Positions 11,176-23,282 of a DNA stretch of 64,000 nt are shown piece after piece. The stretch is from Tetrapyrgos nigripes. Its lineage: Eukaryota; Basidiomycota; Agaricomycetes; Agaricales; Campanellaceae. Under the pieces are notes generated by a model, which saw nothing but the letters and a program-made list of their open reading frames with translations, was not told the origin of the DNA and searched no databases. Every line of letters starts with the position of its first letter. Within the stretch, counting starts at the first letter, position 1. The stretch spans positions 1 to 64,000 of the forward strand of contig JAACJM010000325.1 of the NCBI GenBank assembly GCA_013368315.1, written 5' to 3'. Both the position numbers and the translations under genes were made by a program.

Positions 11176-12397
11176 CCCGAGTTTAATTCCGTTATCTTTG
11201 ACATCCTGCATAACTGTCATAGTGCTTTCCATCATTTCGTTAATGCTTCACGATTTCCAATGTTTTCATGCTCCATGGCTGGTCTTTGTATAATTAAACT
11301 AATCTCGCTCTCTCATCTAGACTTCTTTGCTTTCTTAATGATTGTGTAGACAAGATATGTATATCTGACTGGATGTACTATAATGTAGTCTGGCCAGCAA
11401 ATACCATGGCTTTCTGTTGACTTCGTTTCCTTTTTGAGAAACTGCCATATCCGGTGCACGCCGACTCCTCTTCCTTCAGAATCTCATCCAACCCCAGTAC
11501 TTCATGGCAATTTGTCCTATTCTACCCTACCGAATGGGCTCTTACTGCGTTCCACAGTTTCTATGAGTGGCCTATAGTTCTTTTCTTGTTGCTGTCCGCC
11601 ATGAAGCATCCGAACCGAGGGTCTTTGACCTTTGACCGGATCTTCAACCTTGGTCTTGTCCTCCTCCCGTTAATCTATTCGTGTTTGGAATACCATCTTT
11701 TTATACAATGCGGCGGACCAAAAATCCTATAATGGTTCCAGATAACCCATATAACCTAGTGTATTTGTCCGAGCTTTCACAAGTCTTGTCAAAGTAAGCA
11801 TTCTGACATTTTATTTACAACAGCTGCGGATGGGTTTGGAGAAAAATATGTCTCGACGAGAACCGAGGAGAGCCTCGATGATACAAAGATGATAGGGTGG
11901 GATGGCGACTAAAGTACAAGCTACAACTACACACATGACGATGTACAGCTTTGCTTTTGGTATGTTCTTTGTCGTTATCATAAATGAAATGGTGACTGAA
12001 CGAAAGCAAAGGGATGATGCATATTGCACCGTCTGGGTATTCACTGGCAGCGGTCGAAGAAAACTGGAGCAATGCGTTTCTGAAGAAGGAACAGATGCGA
12101 GGAGGGTTGAAGTCGGCTTGAGGTCCTATAGCGGCCTCACAGTGCAGCGTTCTTGGCGCCACATTTGGGAGTGTATGCAGTGTAAGCCCCATCAAAAGAT
12201 CGACTACTGACTCTCGTTTGGATACTCACTCGTCGACGTTGTAGGAATCCCTTTCATTGTCTTGGGCCCGGCACCGACGTTTTGCTGCTGACCTTAGAAC
12301 CTGCTCACAGCATGCTTTATAAGACGTTGAGATAGCACGTATATACCACCATGCTCGGGAGACCCTTAGTCGACACAATTGAATTGTAGGAGAGGAG
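11176..12397. other. intergenic, no gene recognised
   Basis: Open frames exist on both strands (for example 11454-11732 and 11902-12210) but none has family character, a plausible intron pattern or a convincing start. A weak exon-like start on the minus strand near 12260 with a GTGAGT donor could belong to a small unknown gene; I could not extend it. Confidence 0.45.
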
Positions 12398-12410
12398 TTC
12401 CAGAAGGTTC
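12398..12410 (+). promoter_or_regulatory. heat-shock element, copy 1
   Basis: TTCCAGAAGGTTC is a perfect three-unit inverted array of the nTTCnnGAAnnTTC type recognised by Hsf1 trimers. It is followed by TATTTAAA at 12465-12472. Confidence 0.88.
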
Positions 12411-12476
12411 TTTTCGTTGCCTTTCAAGGGTCTGCTCTTTGGTTGCTGTCAAACCTCTTATGGGTATTTAAACAAA

Positions 12477-12489
12477 TTCCAGAAGGTTC
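12477..12489 (+). promoter_or_regulatory. heat-shock element, copy 2
   Basis: Identical TTCCAGAAGGTTC, 79 bases after the first. The matching TATA box TATTTAAA is at 12542-12549, about 130 bases upstream of the start codon, so this copy probably holds the working core promoter. Confidence 0.88.
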
Positions 12490-12680
12490 TTTTCGTTGCC
12501 TTTCAAGAGTCTGCTCTGGTTGCTGTGAAACCTCTTATGGCTATTTAAACGCGAACAAGCCATCTCTCTCAAGTCAGTCTTTGTTCTTCTCGTCCATCTA
12601 TCAATCGCTCTCGATCGGTCAGCAACCCTCTGCTCTCTTCCGTACTTGCCTTCACTTTACGCCTCTCATAGCTCAAAATC

Positions 12681-15154
12681 ATGGCTGAGACTTTTGGCTT
12701 CCAAGCAGAGATCTCCCAGTTATTGGACCTCATCATCAGTAAGTTTCTTGTTCGTCGTCTTTCACTTCTTCAAGTGTCTGATATGTATTCTTTCAGACAC
12801 CTTCTACTCGAACAAGGAGATCTTCCTGCGTGAACTCATCTCCAACGCTTCTGATGCCCTCGACAAAATCCGTTATGCTTCTCTTACCGACCCTTCTGCC
12901 CTCGACTCCGAGAAGGAGCTGTACATCCGTGTCACCCCTGACAAGGAAAATAAGATGCTCACAATACGTGACACTGGTATCGGTTTTACCAAGGCCGACT
13001 TGGTCAACAACCTTGGTACCATCGCCAAGTCTGGCACAAAAGTAAGTATCGTCCTTTTTTCTTGTCCTTCTCTTTGCTGACTTTGCGTCCAGGGCTTCAT
13101 GGAAGCTCTGAGCTCTGGCGCCGACATCTCCATGATTGGACAATTCGGTGTCGGTTTCTACTCCGCATACTTGGTGGCTGAGCGCGTCCAAGTCATCACA
13201 AAGCACAACGACGATGAGCAGTACATCTGGGAGTCGGCAGCCGGTGGTACCTTCACTATCACTCAAGACACTGTAAACCCTGCTCTTGGCCGTGGTACCG
13301 AGATCCGTCTTTACTTGAAGGAAGACCAACTCGAATACCTCGAGGAGAAGAAGATCAAGGACATCGTCAAGAAGCACTCCGAGTTCATCTCCTACCCCAT
13401 CCAACTCGTCGTCACCAAGGAAGTCGAGAAGGTAAGCATCGTCATCGTTCATTTTGTTCAAGCAGTTACTCATTATACTCTCGCAGGAGGTTGAGGACGA
13501 GGAAGAAGTCAAAGAAGACGAGAAGCCTAAGATCGAGGAAGTTGAGGATGAAGATGACAAGCCCAAGGATAAGAAGACGAAGAAGGTCAAGGAGGTCGAG
13601 AAGACCACCGAGGAGCTGAACAAGACGAAGCCCATCTGGACGCGTAACCCCAACGACATTACCCAGGAGGAGTACGCCGCCTTCTACAAGAGCTTGACCA
13701 ACGACTGGGAGGAACACCTGGCCGTCAAGCACTTCTCAGTTGAGGGTCAGCTCGAGTTCAAAGCTATTCTGTTTATTCCCAAACGGTAAGTCTTCAGTCA
13801 CTGAGTAGTCCATTGCGATGCCAACTTCTTCTTAGTGCCCCCTTCGACCTCTTCGAGTCCAAAAAGAAGCGTAACACATCAAGCTCTACGTCCGTCGTGT
13901 CTTCATCATGGACGACTGTGAGGACTTGATTCCCGAGTACCTCAACTTCGTCAAGGGTATCGTCGACTCTGAGGATCTTCCTCTCAACATCTCTCGGGAG
14001 ACCCTCCAGCAGAACAAGATTCTGAAGGTCATTCGCAAGAACATCGTCAAGAAATGTATGGACCTCTTCTCCGAGATCGCAGAGGACAGGGACAACTTTG
14101 CCAAGTTTTACGAGGCCTTCGGCAAGAACCTCAAGCTTGGTATCCACGAGGATGCTCAGAACCGAAGCAAGTTGGCCGAGTTTTTGCGCTTCTACTCGAC
14201 GAAGTCCACCGACGAGCAGACCTCCCTCAAGGGTACGTATCCTTTATTTTTATCATTGATTCACCGTTGACGCATCGTTGTTAGACTACATCACTCGCAT
14301 GCCCGAAATCCAAAAGTCGATCTACTACTTGACCGGCGAGTCTCTTGCTGCTGTCCGCGACTCACCCTTCCTCGAGGTACTCAAGAGGAAGGGCTTCGAA
14401 GTTCTTCTCCTTGTCGACCCTATCGACGAGTACGCCATCACCCAACTCAAGGAGTTCGACGGCAAGAAACTTGTATGTGTCTCAAAGGAGGGTCTCGAGC
14501 TTGAGGAGACTGAGGATGAGAAGAAGGCTCGTGAAGCTGAGGAGGCCGAGTTCAAGGAACTCTGCACGGTCGTCAAGGAGGCTCTCGGAGACAAGGTCGA
14601 AAAAGTCGTCGTCTCCAACCGTATCACTGACTCGCCTTGCGTCCTCGTCACTGGCCAGTTCGGTTGGTCTTCCAACATGGTACGTTGTTCGTTACGTTTA
14701 GTTCTTTGGTTCATATTCTGATTACCTTTCCTTCGGTTTGTTAGGAGCGTATCATGAAGGCACAGGCTCTCCGTGACTCTTCGATGTCGTCTTACATGGC
14801 ATCAAAGAAGACCCTCGAGCTTAACCCTCGCAACCCCATCGTCAAGGAGCTTAAGCGCAAGGTTGCTGAGGACAAGGCTGACAAGTCTGTCCGTGACCTC
14901 ACCTACCTCTTATTTGAGACTGGTAAGCTTTCTTGCTTCCGCTGCCGCTCTTTAGCATCAACTGATTAACCTCAACAGCTCTCCTCACCTCCGGTTTCAC
15001 CCTCGACGAGCCCTCTTCCTTCGCCAAGCGTATTCATCGTATGATCTCCCTCGGTCTGGACGTCGACGAAGAAGAGGAAGCCACTCCCGCCGCCACTGAG
15101 GCTGCTGCTCTCTCAGAAGCTGCTTCCACTTCTGCCATGGAGGAGATCGACTAG
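12681..15154 (+). CDS. HSP90: cytosolic Hsp90 chaperone
   Basis: ATP-dependent dimeric chaperone that matures kinases and other clients. The start is '[15 protein letters not shown]'; the N-terminal ATPase block has '[19 protein letters not shown]', '[20 protein letters not shown]' and '[14 protein letters not shown]'. A charged linker (13487-13600) leads to the middle domain, and the protein ends in MEEID, a variant of the TPR-binding MEEVD. Eight exons: 12681-12738, 12797-13041, 13093-13431, 13487-13785, 13836-14232, 14285-14679, 14745-14922, 14979-15154. In exon 5 the block expected to read KKRNNIKLYVRR lacks one base near 13873-13878, shifting the frame; the conserved frame resumes downstream. 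In an essential gene this is most likely a base error. The promoter carries duplicated HSE and TATA boxes. Confidence 0.96.
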
Positions 15155-15641
15155 ACAGCTGATGATGTGTAGACGTTGTGTACCTTCTTGCTGCTGTTTT
15201 CTTTGCTCTGGTATTTTGTGCTAAATCTCTTCACTTCTGCTCTCAATTGTAATACTAGTACTCATTTTGCGTATACATAAGTAATAATGTAGAAAATGCG
15301 TTCAATACCTGCGTAAAAAATGACAAACACTCAATTGACACTCAGTCCACTTACGGTTCTTCCTTTTTTGGGAAGCCACTCTTGACCATCGCCATCATCT
15401 TGTCGACACATCCCAAGCCGCTGTGCCGCCGACTGATCTTTCCTCATCTCGTGGATGTTGGCATTTTGTAAACGAGATGGAAGGTAGCTACAAACATCCA
15501 TTCAATATTGATCCAAGGCATGTAGACAGCACTGAACAGTCCCTAAAAGAAACGTCGGTTGCGGTTCTTTTAGCGGTTCTTTTACTCAGCAACACTGACA
15601 TAGTACGTAGGCGCGCGAGTCATTACTGGCATGTATAAAAG
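15155..15641. other. Hsp90 3' flank and P450 upstream region
   Basis: No supported gene. The first 150 bases are the T-rich 3' flank of Hsp90 with AATAATG near 15283. The rest presumably holds the P450 promoter; no clear element was recognised. Confidence 0.5.
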
Positions 15642-18120
15642 ATGGGAATACTTCAAGGATCTCTCAAAATCACGATGTTTTCTCATTCTCAATTCCTTTT
15701 TATCTTTGTGGTTACCGCCTTCATTGCGTGGTTCCGCAGACTTGGACATCGACGCTCCAATTTGGGGAACCTTCCTAGTCCTCCAGGAAGCACATTCTTT
15801 ACAGGTGCGTCAATCCTGCAAGTACATCTGCGCATAGACTAACTATTCCAAGGTCACCTCAAGTACATGTTCATGGACCCTGTCAAAGCTTGGGATTTTC
15901 ATCAGAAACTGATGGAGGGATGTGAGTCTTTATGACAGTACTGCAGACTACTTCTCATTCTCCACACTACTAGATGGTCCTGTCGTTCGTCTGGATGGAA
16001 AATTGCGCGAGCACCTGCTATATACATTTGATCCCAAGGTCATGTACCATGTACTGGTGAAGGTAACTTGGAACTTTGTGCAAAAAGGAGCTTGATAATG
16101 ACTATTGCCTCACTGTATAGGATCAACCAAATTTCGAGAGACTGACTCTTGCGTGAGTGAAATATCAAGTCCGAAGGTTGGACCTGACTGAGCTGCAATG
16201 AAGATTCACCCACGTCGTCCTTGGAGATGGTCTGCTTTCTGTTACTGGTGAGCTATTTTCCCTGCATCATCATTTTTGATCGTCTAAACATGGAACCTTC
16301 AGGCGATGATCATAAGAGGCAAAAGAAATACCTCAGTCCTGTTTTCTCGACTGCACATATGCGAGACATGTGTACGTGGCATTCTGCTCTTCCTAGTTTT
16401 AGATATTGGTTCAGTGGAGTACAGTGGCTATTTTCTATGATGTTGTGGATAAGGTGCTCGATCTTGATACTGCTATGATGACCGCATATGCTGACAATTA
16501 CAACCATTTGGAAGCTACAAACCGGACTGCACGAAAAAGTAAAGAACGGTTCACAAGAGGTCTGTGACGGGACTAGTACTTTTCACTCTTGGACTCAGTT
16601 TTTTCGATAGATCGACATGTTGACGTGGATGACCCGTACCGCACTCGAACTTATCGGTCAATCGGGTTTGGGGTATTCTTTTGATCCTATGACCAGCGAC
16701 GCGACCGAACACACTTACTCTAAGACCCTCAAGAATCTCCTGTACGTACCATGCTACACTGTTTGGGAGCTTTCACTGAAACTTCTCCTCCCTAGTCCCA
16801 CCTTTAGTCGTTTGCCTGTTCTTCGATTTGAAATCCTAAAGTGGTCTCAAAATTTTGGGACACCCAGTCTCCGTAGGCTTTTGGTCAATCTGACTCCCTC
16901 TAAACCGCTTCACGATGTCAGAGATATGGCTGACTACATGTGGGCTTTGTCTGGAGAGATCTATGATAGCAAGAAGAAGGCTCTAGCAGAAGGAGACGAG
17001 GCCTTAAAGAGCCAGATTGGACGAGGCAAAGACATAATCAGTATTTTGATGAAAGGGAGTTTGAATACTAGCGAGGACCGACTGGACGAAAAAGAAATTA
17101 TTGCGCAGATGTCGACACTCACCCTTGCTGCCATGGATACCACGTCGAATGCACTTTCTCGTGTATTACAACTTTTGTCCACTCATCCAGAGGTACAAGA
17201 CAAACTCCGTGAAGAACTCCTCGACGCTCGCAGTGTCGGTGGAAATCTTTCTTATGATACTTTGGTTGAGCTTCCTTACTTGGATGCTGTTTGCAGAGAG
17301 ACCTTGCGGCTGTGAGTATTTTACCTTCCGAGTAAGACCCACATTGATTGATCTTTTTTTACTCCTTTCTAGCTACTCTCCCGTGCCAAATCTCAGCAGA
17401 ATGTGAGCAAATCTTCACCGGGCTATCTCCTATTTGGTACAATTTACTATTGATTCTCACCTTTCTCCCCCAGTGCCAATGAAGACACAGTCATACCGCT
17501 CTCACAACCTGTCAAAGGCCGAGATGGGAAGAAAATCACCGAACTGTACATTCCAAAGGGTACCACTATCCTACTTTCCTTCCACAACTGCAACCGTAAT
17601 CCAGCATTATGGGGCCCAGACGCATTTGAGTGGAAGCCTGAACGATGGCTGTCCCCTTTGCCCAAAGAACTCGTCGATGCCCATATACCAGGGATCTACT
17701 CGCATCTGTACGTTTCATATTTACAAAGGAAACGGAGATGATATAGCTGATTGCTTTGTTCTTCTCTATCCCAAAGGATGACATTCGGCGCAGGAACACG
17801 TTCATGCATGTAAGTCACTTAGTCAAACCTGCAAGGCGGCTTTCCCTGACCCAAGTTTTCCTACAGTGGCTTCAAATTCTCTCAACTAGAAATGAGTTCG
17901 TGTTTTCGTCTGCCGGTCGAGTGAAATAATCTTGCTGACTTCTGATCATCCCACAGAAGCCGTGCTGTCCATGCTGGTATCGTCTTTTAAATTCGCCCCT
18001 ACCGAAGACAGGATCGTTTGGCACCTGAGTGGTGTTTCCGTTCCTTTCGTTGAAGGTGCAAAGGAACGTCCTTCCTTGCCGTTGCTCGTCGATATGGTTG
18101 AACAGAGTGTAGGGAATTGA
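15642..18120 (+). CDS. cytochrome P450 monooxygenase
   Basis: Heme-thiolate monooxygenase anchored in the ER by an N-terminal membrane helix ('FLFIFVVTAFIAWF'). Other marks are the proline-rich hinge 'LPSPPGS', an I-helix 'LAAMDTTSNALSR', an ExxR helix 'CRETLRL', a 'PERW' motif and the heme loop 'FGAGTRSCIG' with the Cys ligand. I resolve 14 exons with 13 in-phase GT-AG introns of about 44-65 bases: exon starts at 15642, 15853, 15974, 16121, 16204, 16303, 16425, 16515, 16611, 17373, 17474, 17777, 17867 and 17957. One intron (17896-17956) uses a GTTCGT donor. No lesion is seen. Substrate cannot be told. The start could be an internal ATG at 15675, which would still keep the membrane helix. Confidence 0.93.
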
Positions 18121-18286
18121 ACGGGGCGGTAACTGGAAAGTTACACCTCATGAAAGACTTCGCAGTTGGCAGGTTTGGCAGCTGAAGCAACATTGTCTAT
18201 GTTTTACATGTGTCCTTCTAGGATGTTTTCTCTTCTTTTACATTTACAATCACTTCCTTTCCGACTTTTCGTAATCGACGCATTCT

Positions 18287-19326
<1,040 letters not shown>

Positions 19327-19458
19327 CTTGAGTAGAGGGAGTAGTGCAGAATAGGGTGAAGGACGGAGTTAGAGATCTAGAGGAGCTATCGATGGAATCG
19401 CACGCGTACTCTATGTAGCGCGTCGAAGAACATCCGGCGGATATTACGCGGATCCACC

Positions 19459-21105
19459 ATGTCTTCATTTACTACTATCGCTGATCTCGAAAAGCTCCAC
19501 TCCTTTGCTTGTAATCTCGCTAGACGTGCAGGAAAATATCTTAGAGATGACCAAGCTCGTCGACAGAAAAAGGCTCTTGAAACTCGGGAGAAACTCAACT
19601 CGGTAGATCTTGTCACAAGCGCAGACGAAAATATCGAGAAACTCATAAGGTAAGTCGGTGCACGTACATTTAGACGGTAGCCATAGGCTGAACTTGACAT
19701 ACTAGAGAAGCAGTCCTCGCAGAATATCCAGACCATGCTGTTCGTTTCCGGATCAACTCAGATATATGATACTCGCAAGCTGACCATCGGACGTTGATAT
19801 ATCATAAAAGTTCATTGGAGAGGAGTCATATTCTGCAGGAGAGGAGAAACGATTTCTGCTCAAGGATGGGCCTACTTGGTGAGTTAAGTACCCTGGTTAT
19901 TGTCAACGACTTTCTCTCTGAATCTCATGAAGGATCGTCGATCCAATAGATGGAACAGTGAACATGGTTCACATGTGTAACTACTTTCGTTCATTTCTTG
20001 CTATGGCGCTAACTTGTCAGCCTATAGTCCCAATGACCGCAATTTCCATCGGATTCTGCATTAACTCTATCCCAACCGTCGGTGCGGTGTTTGCGCCGTT
20101 TTTAGGTGGCCATGGTGCGCATTTCGAGATTTTTTGTCACCCATAGTCCACTTATTTCACTTTAACACTTGTTGGCAGGATCACTCTACTCAGCAATCCA
20201 TCATCCCCAAGGCGGAGCTTGGTTTTCTGAATTTGGCCCGGACGGACCTTTGACACCACTTCCCATCCTCTCTCCTCTTCCTCCACTACCCAAAGAGGCG
20301 CCTAAGGGGTGAGTCGGCCTTTCGACCTAATCAACCCACCTCTCTCTAAGTCTTTTCGTACTCACAGCTGTCTATTCTTTGGCGAATGGGGCAAAGACCG
20401 CAGAGACTCTCCGCAGTCCAATCTCACGAAAAAGTCGACCAATTTTGTCAATATGGCAACGGAGATTGGTGGACGAGGTGGTAAGGGAGGTATGGTGCAT
20501 GGACTTCGAAGTTTGGGCAGGTGAGTTAGTTTAGTTGTTCCTTACTTTTTTCCTTCTTTTTTCATTTTTCATTTTATGCAAACGCTGACTCAACAATGAA
20601 ACCCTTGCTTTTTGCATGCAGCTCTACGATGGACATGGTCTACATTGCTTCTGGACAGGGAGATATCATGTTCGAGGCGGGATGTTGGGAATGGGTATGT
20701 ACTTGCTCTAGCCTTTTTGTGTACCCTGGATTGTCCTTACACCCACTAGGACGTCTGTGCTGGAATAGCTATCCTCCTACAAACGGGAGGGATAGTCGTC
20801 GACTCCAGTCCTCCTGACAACATTGACGAAACAGGTCCCATTCCGATGGCTAGTTTAGGCGGACGACGGTAAGTGCTCGACAAGTACTCTTTTGAGTCTT
20901 TCAAGCAGGGACTTTGATTTCATCGTTCAATTTGGCTCTGCTTTTGAGTTGTACTGTGACTAATTAAAATCGATTTAATAGGTATTTGGCGATACGTGGA
21001 TGTTCTGAAGATGATGAGGGAAGGTCACCAAGACAGCAGCAAGAAAGGCTTATTAGAGAAGTTTGGAAAAGGACAGAGAGATTGCTTTATGAGCGTCCGA
21101 TGTAG
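19459..21105 (+). CDS. inositol monophosphatase family protein
   Basis: Mg-dependent phosphatase of the IMPase fold. Metal-site motifs are visible: 'FIGEESYSAGEE' and 'WIVDPIDGTVNMVH'. The C-terminal metal aspartate lies in 'CWEWDVCAGIAILLQTGG', and 'RYLAIRG' ends the fold. The likely substrate is myo-inositol 1-phosphate, though PAP-phosphatase relatives share these motifs. About nine short introns are needed. One has a GTTCGT donor at 19740, and another uses the second of two overlapping GT positions near 19977 to give 'MVHMFPMTAISIGF'. All conserved blocks join in frame. It is transcribed divergently from TPI1 through a very short shared promoter. Confidence 0.9.
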
Positions 21106-21611
21106 AATAAGTAGGCCGTAAGAAATTATTGCTAGGAATGTTTGCAGAAGGAAAGCCTCTGCTCCTTCTGCGCAGATGTATGAGACAGCTTTGGAGTCTG
21201 GACACGCCAAGCTTAGTTGGATTTGTCTTCTACGCTCAGAGTGGTCCTGTAGTAACCAGTTTCGGTCTTCGAGGCAATTGAAGTGAAATTTTTAGTCACT
21301 CAAGCTTTCGGCTTTTCTGCCCATGCAGCTTCCTTTGCAAATCTTGTGCAGAAGCGTACTTCGAGGAACGCATCGAGTCTGTAAGGTGCACCGTAACTGT
21401 ATTTGGCAGGTGCTGCACAACTCGAAGTCTCGAACCGTCACTTTCTTTCGCAGCCTACAGCTTTCTTGACTCATGGCAAGATAGTCCCTACTGATGCCAG
21501 GTACTGCACTGTTAAAAGCACGGTACCGTAATCGCTTCTGGTGAGTACTTACTCTAGCTTTAGCTCATTTCAGATATCGATAACTATTTTCTTCATATAG
21601 CTGCTTTCAAA
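21106..21611. other. intergenic, no gene recognised
   Basis: The IMPase 3' flank and the GGPP synthase promoter. Only short ORFs without family character are present. Confidence 0.55.
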
Positions 21612-22989
21612 ATGTCTCTGTATGACAACATCCTGGAAAGACTCTCTTCAGAAATACCTTGGACTCCAGAGAATGAAGCGGTCGGTGTCGGTCAATATCC
21701 CATATTCGGTGGAAAGTCTCAATCGTCTCAATCGTCTCAATAGGCAGTACTGGAACCATATACGTTCTTGACGAGCAATCCAGGAAAAGATATGCGAGGG
21801 AGACTTATTGAAGCTTTTAATCTCTGGTTGAAGGTTCCCGAGGCTGAACTGACTGTCATCGCTCGAATCGTCAACATGCTTCATGTAGCCAGTCTGATGT
21901 ACGCGTTGAAAGTTGTCTAGTTCAGATTTTGCCGTCTCACTCCTTTTCACAGGGTTGACGATATCGAGGATGCCTCTCAGCTTCGTCGGGGTAGACCAGG
22001 TACGACCGGTTCATTTCCTCAACCAACTTCGCCATTAACAACTCTCCAAATACCCTCAGTCGCCCATAAGATCTATGGGGTACCCCAAACTATCAATTCC
22101 GCAAACTACGTGTTTTTCTTGGCGTTTCAAGAATTGATAAACTTGCGTAAAGAGGGAACCCCTTCCAGGGATTTGGAAACACTTGTTAATGGTACCGTCT
22201 TTGCTGGGTGGTTTTACCCGCATAATACTGAAAGGCTCCTTTCATATTTTAGCTGAATTACTCTCTCTTCATCGAGGACAAGGCTTAGAGCTGCTATGGC
22301 GCGACTCGCTCCAGTGTCCAACTGAGGAGGAATACATTGGCATGGTCAATAACAGTGAGTTGTGTTTATGCCTTCGAATTCGCGAGTTTTCATTCATCTT
22401 CCTGTTTCCAGAAACCGGAGGATTACTGAGAATTGGAGTCAAACTCATGATGACGTGCTCAACAAACAATACGAATGTGTGAGTACAGTCGCGAGCTAGT
22501 TCATAGTCATGGACTGACTTTCTTCTAGGAATTTCGTACCTCTCGTGAATCTCATCGGGGTGTATTTCCAGATTCGCGACGATCTGATGAACCTGCAAAG
22601 CCCAGAGGTTTGCGGTTTTATCCCAAAGCACGAGTCACTGAAGACCAACTAACCGCCGTCCACAGTATTCAAGCAACAAAGGTTTCGCCGAAGACTTGAC
22701 AGAAGGCAAATTCTCATTCCCCATCATACACGGTATCCAAGCCGACTTGTCCAACCGCCAAATCATGAGCGTATTGCAAAAACGTCCGACGACTCCGACT
22801 TTGAAGTCTTATACGATTAAATATCTCAAGGATAGGACGAAATCGTTTGATTACACTCTGGAGGTGTTGGCCAAGTTGGATAAGCAGACGCGGGCAGAGA
22901 TACAACGGTTAGGGGGAAATATTGCGCTTGAGAAGCTTATGGATGGGTTATGGATTGATCGAGAAAGCATTATGGGTCCGTCGAAGTAG
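21612..22989 (+). CDS. BTS1: geranylgeranyl diphosphate synthase
   Basis: trans-Prenyltransferase that condenses farnesyl diphosphate with IPP to give C20-PP for protein prenylation and diterpenoids. The first aspartate-rich motif is in '[16 protein letters not shown]', the second is 'IRDDLMNLQ' (families usually have DDYxN, so Leu replaces Tyr), and the '[10 protein letters not shown]' substrate-binding block is intact. Eight exons: 21612-21680, 21744-21898, 21953-21999, 22060-22191, 22253-22354, 22412-22478, 22529-22607, 22666-22989. The first intron carries a three-fold CAATCGTCT-type microrepeat near its acceptor. All frames join cleanly. A nearby P450 does not by itself make a terpene cluster because housekeeping genes lie between. 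Confidence 0.95.
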
Positions 22990-23282
22990 GACACTGGTTG
23001 ATTGGTATGTAGTAGATGCAAGGATTGTCAATGGAGAAAGAAGTTTTTGGGACAAAGAGTCTGTATGCTTCATGGTTGAGAAATCGGAGAGTAAAGGAAT
23101 GCAGTTGGAGTGACATAGTAGTAAGTACAGGTGAGAAGTCTAAATGTTACACAAGTCCACAATATGTATGTCAACAGAGAGCTCAAAAGGGAGGCAAAAA
23201 GAATGTGTGGTACCGGTCAAGCGGCATGGATGATGCCAGATTTTGGCACTGGTAGATCTGAGTCCCGAACGTCCGTCAACAC

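Larger units (their letters stand above)
12398..12553 (+). repeat. tandem duplication in the Hsp90 promoter
   Basis: Two head-to-tail copies of about 77-79 bases (12398-12476 and 12477-12553) differ at only a few bases. Each copy holds one three-unit heat-shock element and one TATTTAAA box. The second copy lies directly upstream of the transcribed region of Hsp90. Confidence 0.92.

Noticed and set aside
11815..12290. Small minus-strand gene beside Hsp90
   Set aside because: A plausible first exon with a GTGAGT donor exists, but no downstream exon gives a recognisable or consistent protein.
12793..13659. 288-residue antisense frame over Hsp90
   Set aside because: It is the mirror of a strongly codon-biased gene, crosses Hsp90 introns and has no family character.
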